From assembly GCF_947539375.1 (NCBI RefSeq), contig NZ_OX443569.1, positions 992,001-1,056,000 on the forward strand: DNA of 64,000 bases, in the 5' to 3' direction. Both the position numbers and the translations under genes were made by a program. Below, in pieces: positions 9,053 through 19,461 of this stretch (within the stretch, counting starts at the first letter, position 1; every line of letters starts with the position of its first letter). This DNA is from Lactobacillus isalae (GTDB lineage Bacteria; Bacillota; Bacilli; Lactobacillales; Lactobacillaceae). The notes under the pieces were generated by a model. The model did not search any database, was not told the DNA's origin, and saw only the letters and a program-made list of their open reading frames with translations.

Positions 9053-9903
9053 TACTCTTCAACCTTTCTTTTAATTACAGACACAACAGATGGATCATTA
9101 AGATTTCCTGCAGGTTGAATTTCAACAACATCAGATAGTCCAAACGTATCACGCGTTGTTTTCTTAACTGTACCTACTAATAATCCTTTTGGTGATAAAC
9201 CACCCATACCACTAGTATAAACACGCGTACCCTTTTTTAACTTTTGACCATCAACAACTTGAGTAAATGCCAATTGATTATTGCTAGTAACAGATATTAC
9301 CCCATGAACCTTTTTACCATTGTCTGCATCTGCTTCAACAGCAAACTTATTTGTTGATTTATCAGTTGTAGTAATCAATTCAACTTTAGAGGTAGTACTG
9401 TTTACTTCTACTACACGTCCGATAACCCCTTTACCTGACATAACCGGCATGTTTTTTCTGACACCCGCTCTTGATCCTTGATCGATGATTAATAAATCAG
9501 ACCAAGTATCTGCAGCACGTGAAATTACCGAACCGTTAATAATAGTATAGTCAGTTAGGGTTTTCTTTAATTCTAACGCCTGCTTTAATTGCGTATTTTC
9601 AGATTCAAGTGAACTATTACGAGCTTTAGTTTGAGCCAAGTTATCAATTTGCTTTTTCAAGTGATCATTTTCAGCTTGAGCATTAAACAAGTCCTCAACG
9701 TTGGCAACGCCATTAGAAACTAAATTTATTGGCCAGTTAACTACCCTAGTAACAATAGAAACTGTATCATTACCAATTTTTTGAACTAAGAAAGGTGATT
9801 CTCTCTTATTACGTAAGCGAACGGAAATAGATAACATACTTAAAACTAAAATAACTAGCACAAAAATCGTCAATAACTTTTTGTTTTTGAGAAATTTTTT
9901 CAT
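9052..9903 (-). CDS. mreC: Rod shape-determining protein MreC
   Basis: MreC is a bitopic protein that links MreB/MreD to the periplasmic-side synthases. The 283 residues show a basic start, one membrane segment (about 11-28), a coiled coil (VEDLFNAQAENDHLKKQI through LKQALELKK) and the two-barrel C-terminal domain with VISRAADTWSDLLIIDQGSRAGVRKNMPV. It lies 63 bp downstream of mreB, with a terminator hairpin in the gap that probably lowers mreCD expression relative to mreB. Confidence 0.96.
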   Translation of the reverse strand: MKKFLKNKKLLTIFVLVILVLSMLSISVRLRNKRESPFLVQKIGNDTVSIVTRVVNWPINLVSNGVANVEDLFNAQAENDHLKKQIDNLAQTKARNSSLESENTQLKQALELKKTLTDYTIINGSVISRAADTWSDLLIIDQGSRAGVRKNMPVMSGKGVIGRVVEVNSTTSKVELITTTDKSTNKFAVEADADNGKKVHGVISVTSNNQLAFTQVVDGQKLKKGTRVYTSGMGGLSPKGLLVGTVKKTTRDTFGLSDVVEIQPAGNLNDPSVVSVIKRKVEE

Positions 9904-9940
9904 CTACTACTATCTTCCTAATTTACAAGTTAATAAAAAA

Positions 9941-9960
9941 GACCGGCTTTCACGCCGGTC
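9941..9960 (-). terminator. Terminator hairpin between mreB and mreC
   Basis: GACCGGC and GCCGGTC form a 7-bp GC-rich stem with a 6-base loop, followed on the minus strand by TTTTTT. It sits immediately after the mreB stop codon, inside what is otherwise one mreBCD unit. Confidence 0.85.
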
Positions 9961-9966
9961 TCTAAA

Positions 9967-10968
9967 TTAACGTCTCTTACGCATAACTTCAATATTTTTG
10001 AGAGATTCACCGGTACCAATTGCAACACAATCAAGTGGATCTTGAGCAATAAAGACTGGAACTTTAGTAGCATCAGAAATAACTTCTGGCAAGTTCTTTA
10101 ATAGAGCTCCACCACCAGTTAACACAATACCATGATCGATAACATCAGCAGCAATTTCTGGAGATGTCTCTTCCAAAGTTTCTTTAATTGCTACAATAAT
10201 ATTTTGAACTACTTCTTGAATAGCTTTTGCAACATCTTCAGCATTAATATCAATTGATTTTGGTAATCCTGTTACTAGGTCACGACCACGAATATTCATA
10301 GATTCAATTTCTTTTGCCTTTTCAACTGAAGCAGAAGCAATTTGAATCTTAATAGTTTCAGCAGTTCTTTCACCAATTAATAAATTGTAATTTTGATGAA
10401 TGTAAGTTGCGATAGCACTGTTAAACTTATCTCCAGCCATTCTAGTAGAACGAGATGAAACAATACCACCTAATGAAATAGTTGCAACGTCAGTAGTACC
10501 ACCACCAATATCAACAACCATTGAACCTGTTGGATCCATAACAGGAAGACCAGCACCAATAGCTGCTGCAAATGGTTCTTCAATAACATATGCTTCACGT
10601 GCACCAGCAACTCTAGCTGCATCAATTACGGCTCTCTTTTCAACTTCAGTTACACCAGAAGGCACACAGATCATAGCTGCAGGCTTTGAGTTACCAACTG
10701 TCTTTTCCATGAAGTATTTAAGCATTGCAGCAGTTGTATCGTAATCGGCAATTACTCCATCTTTCATTGGACGAATAGCAACAATTGAGCCAGGAGTTCT
10801 ACCAATCATTTCTTTGGCTTCTGAACCGACGGCAATAACTTCACCCGTTTGAGTGTTCTTAGCAACAACAGAAGGTTCACGTAAAACAATACCCTTACCT
10901 TCAATATAAACGAGTGTGTTGGCAGTTCCCAAATCAATCCCAATATTTTTAGATCCTAATCCAAACAC
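9967..10968 (-). CDS. mreB: Cell shape-determining actin homologue MreB
   Basis: MreB is a bacterial actin that organises lateral peptidoglycan synthesis. The 333 residues have the actin-fold phosphate loops [13 protein letters not shown] (near residue 9) and [13 protein letters not shown], plus [11 protein letters not shown] for the adenosine site. The N-terminus ([10 protein letters not shown]) carries a short amphipathic lead. A second MreB-family gene lies at 31375-32364. This copy heads mreBCD and is the one with the standard division-gene context. Confidence 0.96.
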   Translation of the reverse strand: MFGLGSKNIGIDLGTANTLVYIEGKGIVLREPSVVAKNTQTGEVIAVGSEAKEMIGRTPGSIVAIRPMKDGVIADYDTTAAMLKYFMEKTVGNSKPAAMICVPSGVTEVEKRAVIDAARVAGAREAYVIEEPFAAAIGAGLPVMDPTGSMVVDIGGGTTDVATISLGGIVSSRSTRMAGDKFNSAIATYIHQNYNLLIGERTAETIKIQIASASVEKAKEIESMNIRGRDLVTGLPKSIDINAEDVAKAIQEVVQNIIVAIKETLEETSPEIAADVIDHGIVLTGGGALLKNLPEVISDATKVPVFIAQDPLDCVAIGTGESLKNIEVMRKRR

Positions 10969-11104
10969 GCAAAATCTCTCCTTAAATTTATCTCTTTAAT
11001 TATTTTAGCCTAAATCGTATCTTTATTTAGTCTTAGATATTATAGCATAGAAACTCTAATGTAAAAATTTGCTTTAAGGAATTTTGCCCATACTTAAGGA
11101 AGAC

Positions 11105-11716
11105 TTAAAGAAGTTCCATCTCTCGAAAACTTAAGTAAGTGTTATCAGTCACAATAAAATGATCTAGAAAATCAATTCCCATGCATTTACTTGCTTCTAC
11201 TAGTTTTTTAGTAAAACGTAAATCATGCTGCGAAGGTTGCTCGTCTCCGCTTGGATGATTATGCGCAATAAAAAAAGCAGTACTATTATAGATTACGGCC
11301 CAGCGAAAGATATCTCTAGGATGGGCTACCGCTCTGTTTACCGTTCCTTGAAAAATTAGTTTTTCAGCAATAATTTTATTTTTAGAATCAAGATAAATAC
11401 CATACAACTCTTCTTGCTTGCGGCCACACAACTTATCAGCTATATAGCATCCCACTTGTGAGCTAGAATAAAAACTTTCTATCTTCTTGCTATTAACGCT
11501 CTTTATTCGCTCTAATATCAGCTGCAATAGAATAGCCGTTTCATCATCACATTCAGGACTAGCTGCGTACTGCCATAATTCTTTAAAACTCTTTATTCCC
11601 ACTTGATTTAATAGCTCAAACAAGCTATCAAACGTAGCAATATTCTTTCTATCTAACGATTTAGCTAATTTCTTTACTAAATCAACATCAGTTTGCAATA
11701 GTTCTTCTTTTTTCAT
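11105..11716 (-). CDS. radC: RadC family JAB-domain protein
   Basis: RadC proteins carry a JAMM metalloprotease-like domain; despite the old name, a DNA-repair role is unproven. The C-terminal half shows the full metal motif HxHx7Sx2D (HNHPSGDEQPSQHD, about residues 152-165 from the ATG used here). An N-terminal helix-hairpin-helix-like region is weak. The ATG at 11716 is 12 bases from GGAG; an in-frame TTG three codons upstream is an alternative. The gene sits between mreB and a HAD phosphatase, the common radC-mreB neighbourhood of Firmicutes. Confidence 0.88.
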   Translation of the reverse strand: MKKEELLQTDVDLVKKLAKSLDRKNIATFDSLFELLNQVGIKSFKELWQYAASPECDDETAILLQLILERIKSVNSKKIESFYSSSQVGCYIADKLCGRKQEELYGIYLDSKNKIIAEKLIFQGTVNRAVAHPRDIFRWAVIYNSTAFFIAHNHPSGDEQPSQHDLRFTKKLVEASKCMGIDFLDHFIVTDNTYLSFREMELL

Positions 11717-11754
11717 AAATATCAATTACTCCTTTGATATTTATTACGAAAAAA

Positions 11755-12435
11755 CTACTCAATTTTTTCAATAAAAGTATAAAAATCTTTACAAATTAAT
11801 GTCGCATTCTTTTTATCTAAATCTGTTGCTTGCTTTAAGTCTGGAACCATTACGCATTTTAAACCCGCAGCACTTGCAGCCGCAACACCGGTACTTGAAT
11901 CTTCAAATACTAATAGATTATCTGCCGGAAGTTGCATCTTTTTTGCCGCTAGCAAATAAATATCTGGTGCAGGTTTTGCTTTAATTTTTCCTGCCTCAAC
12001 GTCTTTATAACTTAGATAAAAATCAAAATAATCTTTTATTTTTAAAACATCCAAATTATGGGCAACTACTTCATCGTAATTACTTGATGCAATTGCTAAT
12101 TTAACCTGCCTTTTCTTAAATAGTTGTAACGCCTCTAGCACACCAGGTTGAAGTTTTAGTTTTCCTTCATCAGTCCATTTCCAAACCAATTCATCAGTTC
12201 TTTTAATAAACTTATCTCGATCCGCTTTAGTTTTAAAATGTCGATGATAAAACTCTTCCATTTCTTTAACTGAGGAGCCAACTAGTTTCAAATAGCTGTC
12301 GTCAGGTATATCCAAGTTTGCTTCTTTGGCTGCAACAATATTAGCATCCCAATACAACTTTTCTGAGTTAACAAGTAACCCATCCATATCAAAAATGACG
12401 CCTTCAATTGGTTCAGTGATATCTTTAATTTTCAT
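11755..12435 (-). CDS. HAD-superfamily hydrolase, beta-phosphoglucomutase-like
   Basis: This is a cytoplasmic phosphatase or phosphomutase of the HAD subfamily IA. Visible motifs are the nucleophile loop GVIFDMDGLLVNSE, motif II around IASSN, and the Mg2+ loop VFEDSSTGVAAASAAG. A cap domain lies between motifs I and II. The substrate cannot be told from sequence. I place the start at ATG 12435, preceded by AAGAGGT, rather than at the longer in-frame start; this leaves an 11-bp overlap with the end of folC. Confidence 0.88.
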   Translation of the reverse strand: MKIKDITEPIEGVIFDMDGLLVNSEKLYWDANIVAAKEANLDIPDDSYLKLVGSSVKEMEEFYHRHFKTKADRDKFIKRTDELVWKWTDEGKLKLQPGVLEALQLFKKRQVKLAIASSNYDEVVAHNLDVLKIKDYFDFYLSYKDVEAGKIKAKPAPDIYLLAAKKMQLPADNLLVFEDSSTGVAAASAAGLKCVMVPDLKQATDLDKKNATLICKDFYTFIEKIE

Positions 12436-13690
12436 TTTTACCTCTTTTGCAGTTAGCCAAAACTGCACCAACTAAATAAAAAGACCCTGTCACTAACAGC
12501 ATATCATCTGGCTTCAATCTATTCTTTAAATTATTGTATGCTAGTTCAAAATTTTCCTCATAATTATATTTTTCTTGAGCTTCTTTAGGAAAATCTTCTA
12601 GCTTAGCCGCTCTAGGATAATTTATTCGCGTTAAAGTAACCTTTTCATCCTTGAATAATTCTGTAATCAAACCCAAGTCCTTGTCTTTCATCATCCCAAG
12701 AAGTACATATAACTGGCCTTTATTCTTTTTTCGAACTATTTGAAGTAAATTTGTCATTGCTTGTAAATTATGTGCTCCATCAACAATTATTTCAGGCTTA
12801 GTTTGAACTACATCATATCTGCCGGGAATATGAGTTTCATTAATTGCCTCTTCGATCATTTGCTTGCTTAAGCTCAAATTCAAAAGCTGAATCGCTTGAA
12901 CTGCTACCCCAATATCATAGGCTTCTACTAATGGACGCAGCAAAAATTGATAACAATTCTCTGAATCTCGATATTTAATCGCATTTTTAGATACTTCAAT
13001 TCGAAAATCTCTCCCCAATAAAAAGGACTTTGAATTTTTACCACGAGCTTTATCGAGCAAGATCTTTAAAACATCTTTTGGGATATTCCCTAGTACAACA
13101 GGCCGATTCTCTTTAATTATGCCACTTTTTTCTCTAGCAATATCTGTTAAAGTAGGTCCAATTATTTTTTCATGGTCAAGGCCAATAGTTGTAATCACAC
13201 TGACTTCAGGAATAATTACATTAGTCTTATCATGCTCTCCACCAATTCCAACTTCGATTACTGCATAGTCGCATTTCTTCTGAGCAAAAAATTGAAAAGC
13301 CAGAGCTACTTCATATTCAAATGTCACTAGAGAAAAGTTAGGATCATCTTTTCTAAGAGTATCAATTGCAAGTTCGATTTCATTAGCCTGACTAATCAGA
13401 TCGGCATCACTTATATTCTCACCATTTAATTGAATTCTTTCATTAAATTCATAAATATAAGGAGACACAAAAAGGCCAGTCTTTTGACCGGCCTTTTGCA
13501 ATAAACTACTCAAATAATAGGATGTCGACCCTTTACCATTCGTCCCGGTAACATGAATAGTCTTAACACTATCTTGGGGATTATTTAACTCTCTTAAAAT
13601 CCTTTTGATATAGCTTAGATCATTCTTAGGATGGAGCTTTGGCAATGAATATATTCTTTTAATTACTTGGTCAACATTAGTAAATCTCAC
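12425..13690 (-). CDS. folC: Folylpolyglutamate synthase / dihydrofolate synthase FolC
   Basis: FolC adds glutamate to folates and in many bacteria also makes dihydrofolate. The 421 residues show the Mur-ligase-like P-loop HVTGTNGKGSTSYYL (near residue 50), FVSPYIYEFNERIQLNGE, the Mg2+ site around EVGIGGEHDKTN, and VDGAHN in the C-terminal domain. It follows valS with 2 bp between the genes, a frequent valS-folC pairing in Firmicutes. The full set of motifs suggests an active enzyme. Confidence 0.95.
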   Translation of the reverse strand: MRFTNVDQVIKRIYSLPKLHPKNDLSYIKRILRELNNPQDSVKTIHVTGTNGKGSTSYYLSSLLQKAGQKTGLFVSPYIYEFNERIQLNGENISDADLISQANEIELAIDTLRKDDPNFSLVTFEYEVALAFQFFAQKKCDYAVIEVGIGGEHDKTNVIIPEVSVITTIGLDHEKIIGPTLTDIAREKSGIIKENRPVVLGNIPKDVLKILLDKARGKNSKSFLLGRDFRIEVSKNAIKYRDSENCYQFLLRPLVEAYDIGVAVQAIQLLNLSLSKQMIEEAINETHIPGRYDVVQTKPEIIVDGAHNLQAMTNLLQIVRKKNKGQLYVLLGMMKDKDLGLITELFKDEKVTLTRINYPRAAKLEDFPKEAQEKYNYEENFELAYNNLKNRLKPDDMLLVTGSFYLVGAVLANCKRGKNEN

Positions 13691-13692
13691 TT

Positions 13693-16332
13693 CTATTTAC
13701 TTTCCTTTAATTCTTTCATTCGTTCACGAACACCAGCAAGTTGACTTTCGTAGTCAGCCTTCTTTTCTTTTTCTTTATTTACAACAGCTTCAGGAGCATG
13801 AGCAACAAAGCCTTGGTTTGAAAGTTTCTTTTCAGCTCTTTGTACTTCTTCTTCAAGACGCTTTTCTTCTTTTTCCATCTTCTTAATTTCATCATCAACA
13901 TTAACTAATTCAGTCAATGGGACAAAAATTTGAGCGCCCGGAATCACAGCAGTCTTAGCAAGTTTCGGTGCTTCAATATCAGCTGAAACTTGTAAATCTT
14001 TAGGATGTAAGAAGTTTTCTACATATTCAGCATTGTCATCTAAAATATGTTTATTTGCTTCATCGTCTAATTGAATCATAATATCAATTTGTGAAGACAT
14101 AGGAGCATTAACTTCCATTCGAATATTACGTACAGCTTTAATAACTTCAATTAAGAAGGCCATATCATTATCTGCTTGCTTGTTTTCAAACTCTTCATGA
14201 GTTTCAGGATATTTAGCAGTCATAATTGATTTACCTTCATGAGGCATTGAAAGCCATAACTTTTCAGTAACAAATGGCATAATTGGGTGCATTAAACGTA
14301 AGATTTGATCAAGAATCCAAATTAGATTTTCTTGTTTTCTTGCCTTTAATTCTTCATCGTCGCCATTTAAAGCAACCTTAGAAATTTCAATATACCAGTC
14401 ACAAAAGTCATTCCAAATGAAATTGTAAAGTTCACGACCAGCTTCACCGAATTTGTATTCATCAAACAAACGGGTAACTTCTGATACAGTGTGATTTAAT
14501 CTATCAAAAATCCAGCTATCTGCTAAATCAAATTTAGTAGTATCTGGCATATGAGCTGGTTGAGCATCAGCTGGCAAGTTCATAATTACAAAACGACTTG
14601 CATTCCAAATCTTGTTGATGAAGTTCCAGGCTGCAGCTAACTTCTTTGGATCATAACGAGTATCTTGACCAGGAGCAGTACCGTTTAATAGGAACCAACG
14701 TAAAGCATCAGCACCATACTTATCAACAACATCCATCGGATCAACACCATTGCCAAGTGACTTACTCATCTTACGTCCTTGTTCGTCACGCATTAAACCA
14801 TGCAAAACGACATCCTTAAATGGACGCTTCTTAGTAAAGTGAAGACCTTGGAAGATCATTCTTGATACCCAGAAGAAAATAATGTCGTAACCAGTAACTA
14901 AAGTATTAGTTGGGAAGTAACGTTTAAAGTCAGGATTATCTGTATCTGGCCAACCTAATGTTGAAAATGGCCAAAGAGCACTTGAGAACCAAGTATCTAA
15001 AACATCTGGATCTTGTTCCCAGTTTTCAATATCCTTAGGTGCTTCTTCACCAACATAAGTTTCACCAGTCTTCTTATTATACCAAGCTGGAATACGGTGA
15101 CCCCACCATAATTGACGAGAAATTACCCAGTCATGAACGTCTTCCATCCAGTGGTTCAAAGTTCCTTCAAATCGCTCTGGAACAAAGTTAACTTTGCCGT
15201 CAGTCTTTTGATTCTTAAGAACTTCTTCTGCAAGTGGCTTCATCTTAACAAACCATTGCTTAGAAAGTCTTGGCTCTACTTGAACGCCTGAACGTTCTGA
15301 GTGACCAACTGAGTGGACGATTGGCTCTACTTTAATTAAGTAGCCCTCTTCTTTTAAGTCCTTTACTAAAGCTTCACGAGCTTCAAAACGATCCATACCA
15401 GCATACTTACCAGCTTCTTCGTTCATAGTTCCGTCATCATTCATTACATTAATTCTTTCAAGATTGTGACGGTTACCTACTTGGAAGTCGTTAGGATCGT
15501 GCGCTGGTGTAATTTTAACTAAACCAGTACCAAATTCTGGATCTACATGTTGGTCTTCAATAATTGGAATATGACGGCCAACAAGTGGAAGTACTAATTC
15601 TTTACCCACAATATCCTTGTAGCGTTCATCCCCTGGTGCAACAGCAACAGCAGTATCACCAAACATAGTTTCAGGACGTGTAGTTGCAATTTCAACAAAG
15701 CCTGATCCATCTGCAAATGGATATTTCACATGGTAAAATGCACCCTTGTCATCTTTGTGAATAACTTCTATATCACTAAGAGCTGTTTGTAATTCTGGAT
15801 CCCAGTTAATAATGTATTCACCGCGGTAGATTAGTCCTTCGTTATATAATTGAACGAAAACTTTTCTAACTGCTTTGGATAGACCTTTATCAAGGGTAAA
15901 TCTTTCTCTTGAATAATCAAGAGATAATCCCATTTTAGCCCATTGGCCCTTGATGATATTTGCATATTCATCTTTCCAGTCCCAAACTTGCTTAACAAAA
16001 GCTTCACGCCCCATTTGGTGACGATCTTTACCTTGCTTGCGCAATTTTGCTTCAACTTTAGCTTGAGTTGCAATACCAGCATGATCCATACCAGGAAGGT
16101 AAAGAGTATCATAGCCTTCCATTCGTTTGAAACGAATTAATGTATCTTGAATTGCTGTATCCCAAGCATGTCCCAAGTGCAACTTACCAGTTACGTTTGG
16201 TGGTGGAATAACAATTGAATAAGGATGAGCTTTTTTATCGCCAGATGGCTTAAAAAGATCTTCATCAAGCCACTCTTGATATCTCCCCTTTTCAACCTCA
16301 TTAGGATTATATTTAGGTGCTAAATCTGTCAT
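13693..16332 (-). CDS. valS: Valyl-tRNA synthetase
   Basis: This is a class I aminoacyl-tRNA synthetase for valine. The 879-residue protein has the HIGH box ([16 protein letters not shown], about 41-56), an editing domain with TTRPET, the KMSKS loop ([11 protein letters not shown]), an anticodon-binding domain and the C-terminal coiled coil rich in Lys and Glu that is typical of ValRS. A T-box leader precedes it, so expression should rise when uncharged tRNA-Val accumulates. Confidence 0.98.
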   Translation of the reverse strand: MTDLAPKYNPNEVEKGRYQEWLDEDLFKPSGDKKAHPYSIVIPPPNVTGKLHLGHAWDTAIQDTLIRFKRMEGYDTLYLPGMDHAGIATQAKVEAKLRKQGKDRHQMGREAFVKQVWDWKDEYANIIKGQWAKMGLSLDYSRERFTLDKGLSKAVRKVFVQLYNEGLIYRGEYIINWDPELQTALSDIEVIHKDDKGAFYHVKYPFADGSGFVEIATTRPETMFGDTAVAVAPGDERYKDIVGKELVLPLVGRHIPIIEDQHVDPEFGTGLVKITPAHDPNDFQVGNRHNLERINVMNDDGTMNEEAGKYAGMDRFEAREALVKDLKEEGYLIKVEPIVHSVGHSERSGVQVEPRLSKQWFVKMKPLAEEVLKNQKTDGKVNFVPERFEGTLNHWMEDVHDWVISRQLWWGHRIPAWYNKKTGETYVGEEAPKDIENWEQDPDVLDTWFSSALWPFSTLGWPDTDNPDFKRYFPTNTLVTGYDIIFFWVSRMIFQGLHFTKKRPFKDVVLHGLMRDEQGRKMSKSLGNGVDPMDVVDKYGADALRWFLLNGTAPGQDTRYDPKKLAAAWNFINKIWNASRFVIMNLPADAQPAHMPDTTKFDLADSWIFDRLNHTVSEVTRLFDEYKFGEAGRELYNFIWNDFCDWYIEISKVALNGDDEELKARKQENLIWILDQILRLMHPIMPFVTEKLWLSMPHEGKSIMTAKYPETHEEFENKQADNDMAFLIEVIKAVRNIRMEVNAPMSSQIDIMIQLDDEANKHILDDNAEYVENFLHPKDLQVSADIEAPKLAKTAVIPGAQIFVPLTELVNVDDEIKKMEKEEKRLEEEVQRAEKKLSNQGFVAHAPEAVVNKEKEKKADYESQLAGVRERMKELKESK

Positions 16333-16353
16333 TAAAATTCCTCCAATAAAAAA

Positions 16354-16381
16354 GTCCTAGACAACTTATATTGTCTAGGAC
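16354..16381 (-). terminator. T-box leader terminator of valS
   Basis: The arms GTCCTAGACAA and TTGTCTAGGAC close a 6-base loop and are followed by TTTTTT on the minus strand. It is the regulated terminator of the T-box, about 20 bp before the valS start. Confidence 0.92.
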
Positions 16382-16570
16382 GAAATTTTCCGCGGTACCA
16401 CCTACGTTAGATATACAAATGTATATCTCTCTTATAAGCGATAACGGCGCTGAAGTGTCCGGATTAACCTACTAAAGTTCAATTAATCAGCTAATCAAGC
16501 TACTCGTAAAATTCTTAAGTCTCTCAGCATACTGACTTTTCTCTGTAATGCGAATTTACTCCTCTTGATT
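16382..16570 (-). promoter_or_regulatory. T-box riboswitch controlling valS
   Basis: The minus-strand leader contains the T-box sequence AGGTGGTACCGCG (complement at about 16390-16403), which base-pairs with the terminator region as the antiterminator and has the NCCA-binding bulge. The base of stem I can be drawn from AATCAAG and CTTGATT. In the specifier loop just before the 3' arm, GTA (16501-16503) occupies the specifier position and is followed by G, matching a valine codon. A TATAAT -10 box lies at 16586-16591. The specifier assignment is inference from the drawn fold. Confidence 0.92.
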
Positions 16571-16622
16571 CTTGCTTTGTTTATGATTATAGCATGAAAG
16601 AAAACAAGATAAAAGGTGAGAA

Positions 16623-19250
16623 TTAAGCTCTATTTTCTCTAATTACTTTTACTAATTGGATTAAAATGGTTGGAATAATTGCTAAAACCACAATCAGCCA
16701 AACTTCTTGTCCGCTTAATGGCTGAACGGCAAATAATCCATGAAGTGCTGGTACAAAGAGAATTAAGGCTAAAAGTGCAGTGCCTAATGCAAAAGCTGCC
16801 AAACTGTACCAATTATTTTTAAATCCAATCTTAAAAATACTACGCTGTGAACGACAATTAAAGCCATGAAGTAAACGTGCAAATGTTAAAGTTGAAAAGG
16901 CCATAGTACATGCAATTGCAGGACTGTCTTTTAAACCAATTAAGAATGCAGCAATAACACTCAATGAAATCAAAAAGCCTTGCGTACTTATTTGAGTAAC
17001 AAATGGTTTATCTAATAAGCTAGCTTTAGGATCTCGCGGTTTACGCTTCAAAATATCAGGATTTCCTGGCTCCATTCCGATTGCTAAAGCTGGAAGAGAG
17101 TCAGTAACCAAGTTAATGAATAAAAGTTGTACTGCAACAAATGGCACTGGCAATCCCGCAATTGAAGCAAAAAGAACTGTAATAATCGCTGACAAGTTAC
17201 CTGATAATAAGTAGCCAATCGCATTCTTGATATTTTCATAAACAGTTCTACCATTAGCTACAGCCTTGATGATCGTAGCAAAGTTATCGTCAGTTAAGAT
17301 CATACTTGCGGCATCTTTTGACACCTCAGTACCAGTAATTCCCATGGCAACCCCAACATCAGCTTTTTTAAGAGCCGGTGCATCGTTAACACCGTCCCCA
17401 GTCATTGATACAATGTGGTTCTTTCTTTGCCATGCATTAACAATTCTGATCTTATTTTCTGGAGAAACACGAGCATATACTGCAACTTTTTCGATTTGTT
17501 GATCTAATTCTTCATCGCTTAGGGCATCTAATTCTAAGCCAGTTAATGCCAAGTCTCCATCTGTAAAGATACCAATCTTTTTAGCAATTGCTACTGCAGT
17601 CACTTTATGGTCACCCGTAATCATCACTGTTCTAATACCAGCTTCTTTTGCACGGGCAACGGCTGCAACACTTTCCTTTCTTGGTGGATCCATTTCTGAA
17701 ACCAAACCAATGAAAGTCAAATCTTTTTCAGTATCTGTAGATAATTCTTCATCGCTTTCTTTGTAAGCAAATGCTAAGACTCTTAAGCCATTTTCAGAAA
17801 AATGATTATTTTGTGCTAAGATCTCTTTTCGATCCTGCTCAGTGATTGGCCGTACTTCATCCCCAAAACGAATATTTATACAACGCTTAAGTAAAACATC
17901 GATTGCCCCTTTAACGAAAATTGTAGGAACAGTATGTATCAGGTGCTTTGTACTCATCAACTTTCGATCAGAATCAAAAGGTACTTCTTCCAAACGATCT
18001 AAGTGATTTCTCAATTCACTTTCTGATAATCCTAACTTTCCATCTCCAAGATCAATTCCCGGAACCTTGCGATACATTTCAAGCAAAGCTGATTCTGTTG
18101 GGTCACCAATCTTCTTACCATCTGAAAAGCTAGCATCATTATTTAGAACTACATCATATAGTAAATAACGATGTAATTGATTACTTAAATCAAGTTCTTC
18201 AGGTTTAAGAATCTTACCACCGATATAAATATCTTCAACAGTCATCTTATTTTGAGTCAAAGTTCCAGTTTTATCAGAACATATTACAGAAACCGAACCC
18301 AAGGATTCAACAGCTGCTAAATTTTTGATAATGGCATGTTCCCTTGCCATTTTTTGTGTTCCCATAGCTTGCACAATTGTAACAATCGAACTTAAAGCTT
18401 CTGGAATAGCAGCAACCGCTAAAGCCACTGCAAATAACAGAGCATCTAGTAAAGGTTGTCCGCGCCACATTTGTAATCCTAAGATCAAGGCACAAAAAAT
18501 CAAAATTGCGGTTGCCAAACGAGAAGAAAATTGATCAAGTGAAACTTGAAGGGGCGTTCTACGCTCCTTAGTTTCATTCATTAAAGTAGCAATTTTACCA
18601 ATTTCAGTGTCCATTCCAGTTGCTGTAACCAAAACATTTGCCCGTCCATATGTTACAAGCGAACTAGAATAAACCATATTTACTCGGTCTGCTAAGGGAA
18701 CTTCCTTATCAAAGGTCGTATCAAGCTTATCAATATTTGTTGATTCACCAGTTAACGAGCTTTCATTTACCTGTAATGAAAAGTTATCTAAAATTCTACC
18801 GTCAGCAGTAACCAAGTCTCCTGCCTCAAGTAAAAGAATATCGCCTGGGACAACATCTTTTGCAGCAATTTCCTGCTTCTTGCCACTCCTTAAAACTTTA
18901 GCAACAGGCGCTGATAGTGATTTTAAAGCTTCTAATGATTTTTCAGCCTTAACATGTTGCACAGTTCCTAAAATTGCATTCAAAATCAAAACAACAATGA
19001 TTACTGCTGTACTTTCTAAATTACCGGTAAATGCGGAAATTATAGCGGCAACGATCAAGATAATGACCATTAAGTCTTTGAATTGTTCTAAAAAGACTTC
19101 TAAGATGCCTTTTTTCTTACCTTCCACTAAGGCATTAGGTCCCACTTGAGCTAATTTTTCTTGAGCGGCCTTATTAGTCAAGCCCTGCTTTTCATTTGCT
19201 CCTAATTCTTTTAGAAGCTCTTCTTTACCTTCACGATAGTATGCTTTCAC
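16623..19250 (-). CDS. P-type Ca2+/Mn2+-transporting ATPase
   Basis: This is a P2-type cation pump of 875 residues in the membrane. In order it has the actuator loop TGEST, the M4 ion-site motif AAIPEAL, the phosphorylation site CSDKTGTLTQ, the nucleotide site with FVKGAID, the hinge MTGDGVNDAPALKKADVG, and the M6 motif NLVTDSLPALAIGMEP. The Glu of M4 and the Asn and Asp of M6 form the single Ca2+/Mn2+ site of SPCA/PMR1- and LMCA1-type pumps. A yybP-ykoY (Mn2+) riboswitch precedes it, so Mn2+ efflux is a likely job. It starts with GTG after GGAGGG. Confidence 0.93.
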   Translation of the reverse strand: MKAYYREGKEELLKELGANEKQGLTNKAAQEKLAQVGPNALVEGKKKGILEVFLEQFKDLMVIILIVAAIISAFTGNLESTAVIIVVLILNAILGTVQHVKAEKSLEALKSLSAPVAKVLRSGKKQEIAAKDVVPGDILLLEAGDLVTADGRILDNFSLQVNESSLTGESTNIDKLDTTFDKEVPLADRVNMVYSSSLVTYGRANVLVTATGMDTEIGKIATLMNETKERRTPLQVSLDQFSSRLATAILIFCALILGLQMWRGQPLLDALLFAVALAVAAIPEALSSIVTIVQAMGTQKMAREHAIIKNLAAVESLGSVSVICSDKTGTLTQNKMTVEDIYIGGKILKPEELDLSNQLHRYLLYDVVLNNDASFSDGKKIGDPTESALLEMYRKVPGIDLGDGKLGLSESELRNHLDRLEEVPFDSDRKLMSTKHLIHTVPTIFVKGAIDVLLKRCINIRFGDEVRPITEQDRKEILAQNNHFSENGLRVLAFAYKESDEELSTDTEKDLTFIGLVSEMDPPRKESVAAVARAKEAGIRTVMITGDHKVTAVAIAKKIGIFTDGDLALTGLELDALSDEELDQQIEKVAVYARVSPENKIRIVNAWQRKNHIVSMTGDGVNDAPALKKADVGVAMGITGTEVSKDAASMILTDDNFATIIKAVANGRTVYENIKNAIGYLLSGNLSAIITVLFASIAGLPVPFVAVQLLFINLVTDSLPALAIGMEPGNPDILKRKPRDPKASLLDKPFVTQISTQGFLISLSVIAAFLIGLKDSPAIACTMAFSTLTFARLLHGFNCRSQRSIFKIGFKNNWYSLAAFALGTALLALILFVPALHGLFAVQPLSGQEVWLIVVLAIIPTILIQLVKVIRENRA

Positions 19251-19296
19251 TTAAACCCTCCATCTAATGGAAAAACCAGACTTTGGCATAAAAAAA

Positions 19297-19337
19297 GAGA
19301 CCATTGTCTGAACAAAAAACGTTTAGCCAATAGTCTC
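19297..19337 (-). terminator. Riboswitch-controlled terminator before the P-type ATPase
   Basis: The arm GAGACTATTG (from 19337) pairs with CAATGGTCTC (to 19297) and is followed by seven T's on the minus strand. The 5' arm is also the 3' strand of the riboswitch P1 helix, so P1 formation and the terminator exclude each other. Confidence 0.85.
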
Positions 19338-19415
19338 ACCATTTAAACTTACAGCGGAAAAATTATTTTCGTTCTGACGCCGTAAGTACACCTTATGCCG
19401 GTTACTCCCTATATG
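19326..19415 (-). promoter_or_regulatory. yybP-ykoY family Mn2+ riboswitch
   Basis: The minus-strand leader has the family hallmarks: a P1 helix (ATAG/CTAT), the conserved GGGAGTAAC internal-loop element right after P1, a long arm closed by ACTTAC/GTAAGT, and a 3' strand GAGACTAT. This class binds Mn2+ and switches on Mn2+ exporters and P-type ATPases. Here ligand-stabilised P1 would sequester the terminator's 5' arm, which predicts an ON switch. A TATAAT box lies at 19419-19424. Assignment is by motif recall, not by a covariance search. Confidence 0.85.
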
Positions 19416-19461
19416 TTGATTATAAGTTTATCATTTTTCATTTAAGCTAGCAATAAAAAAT

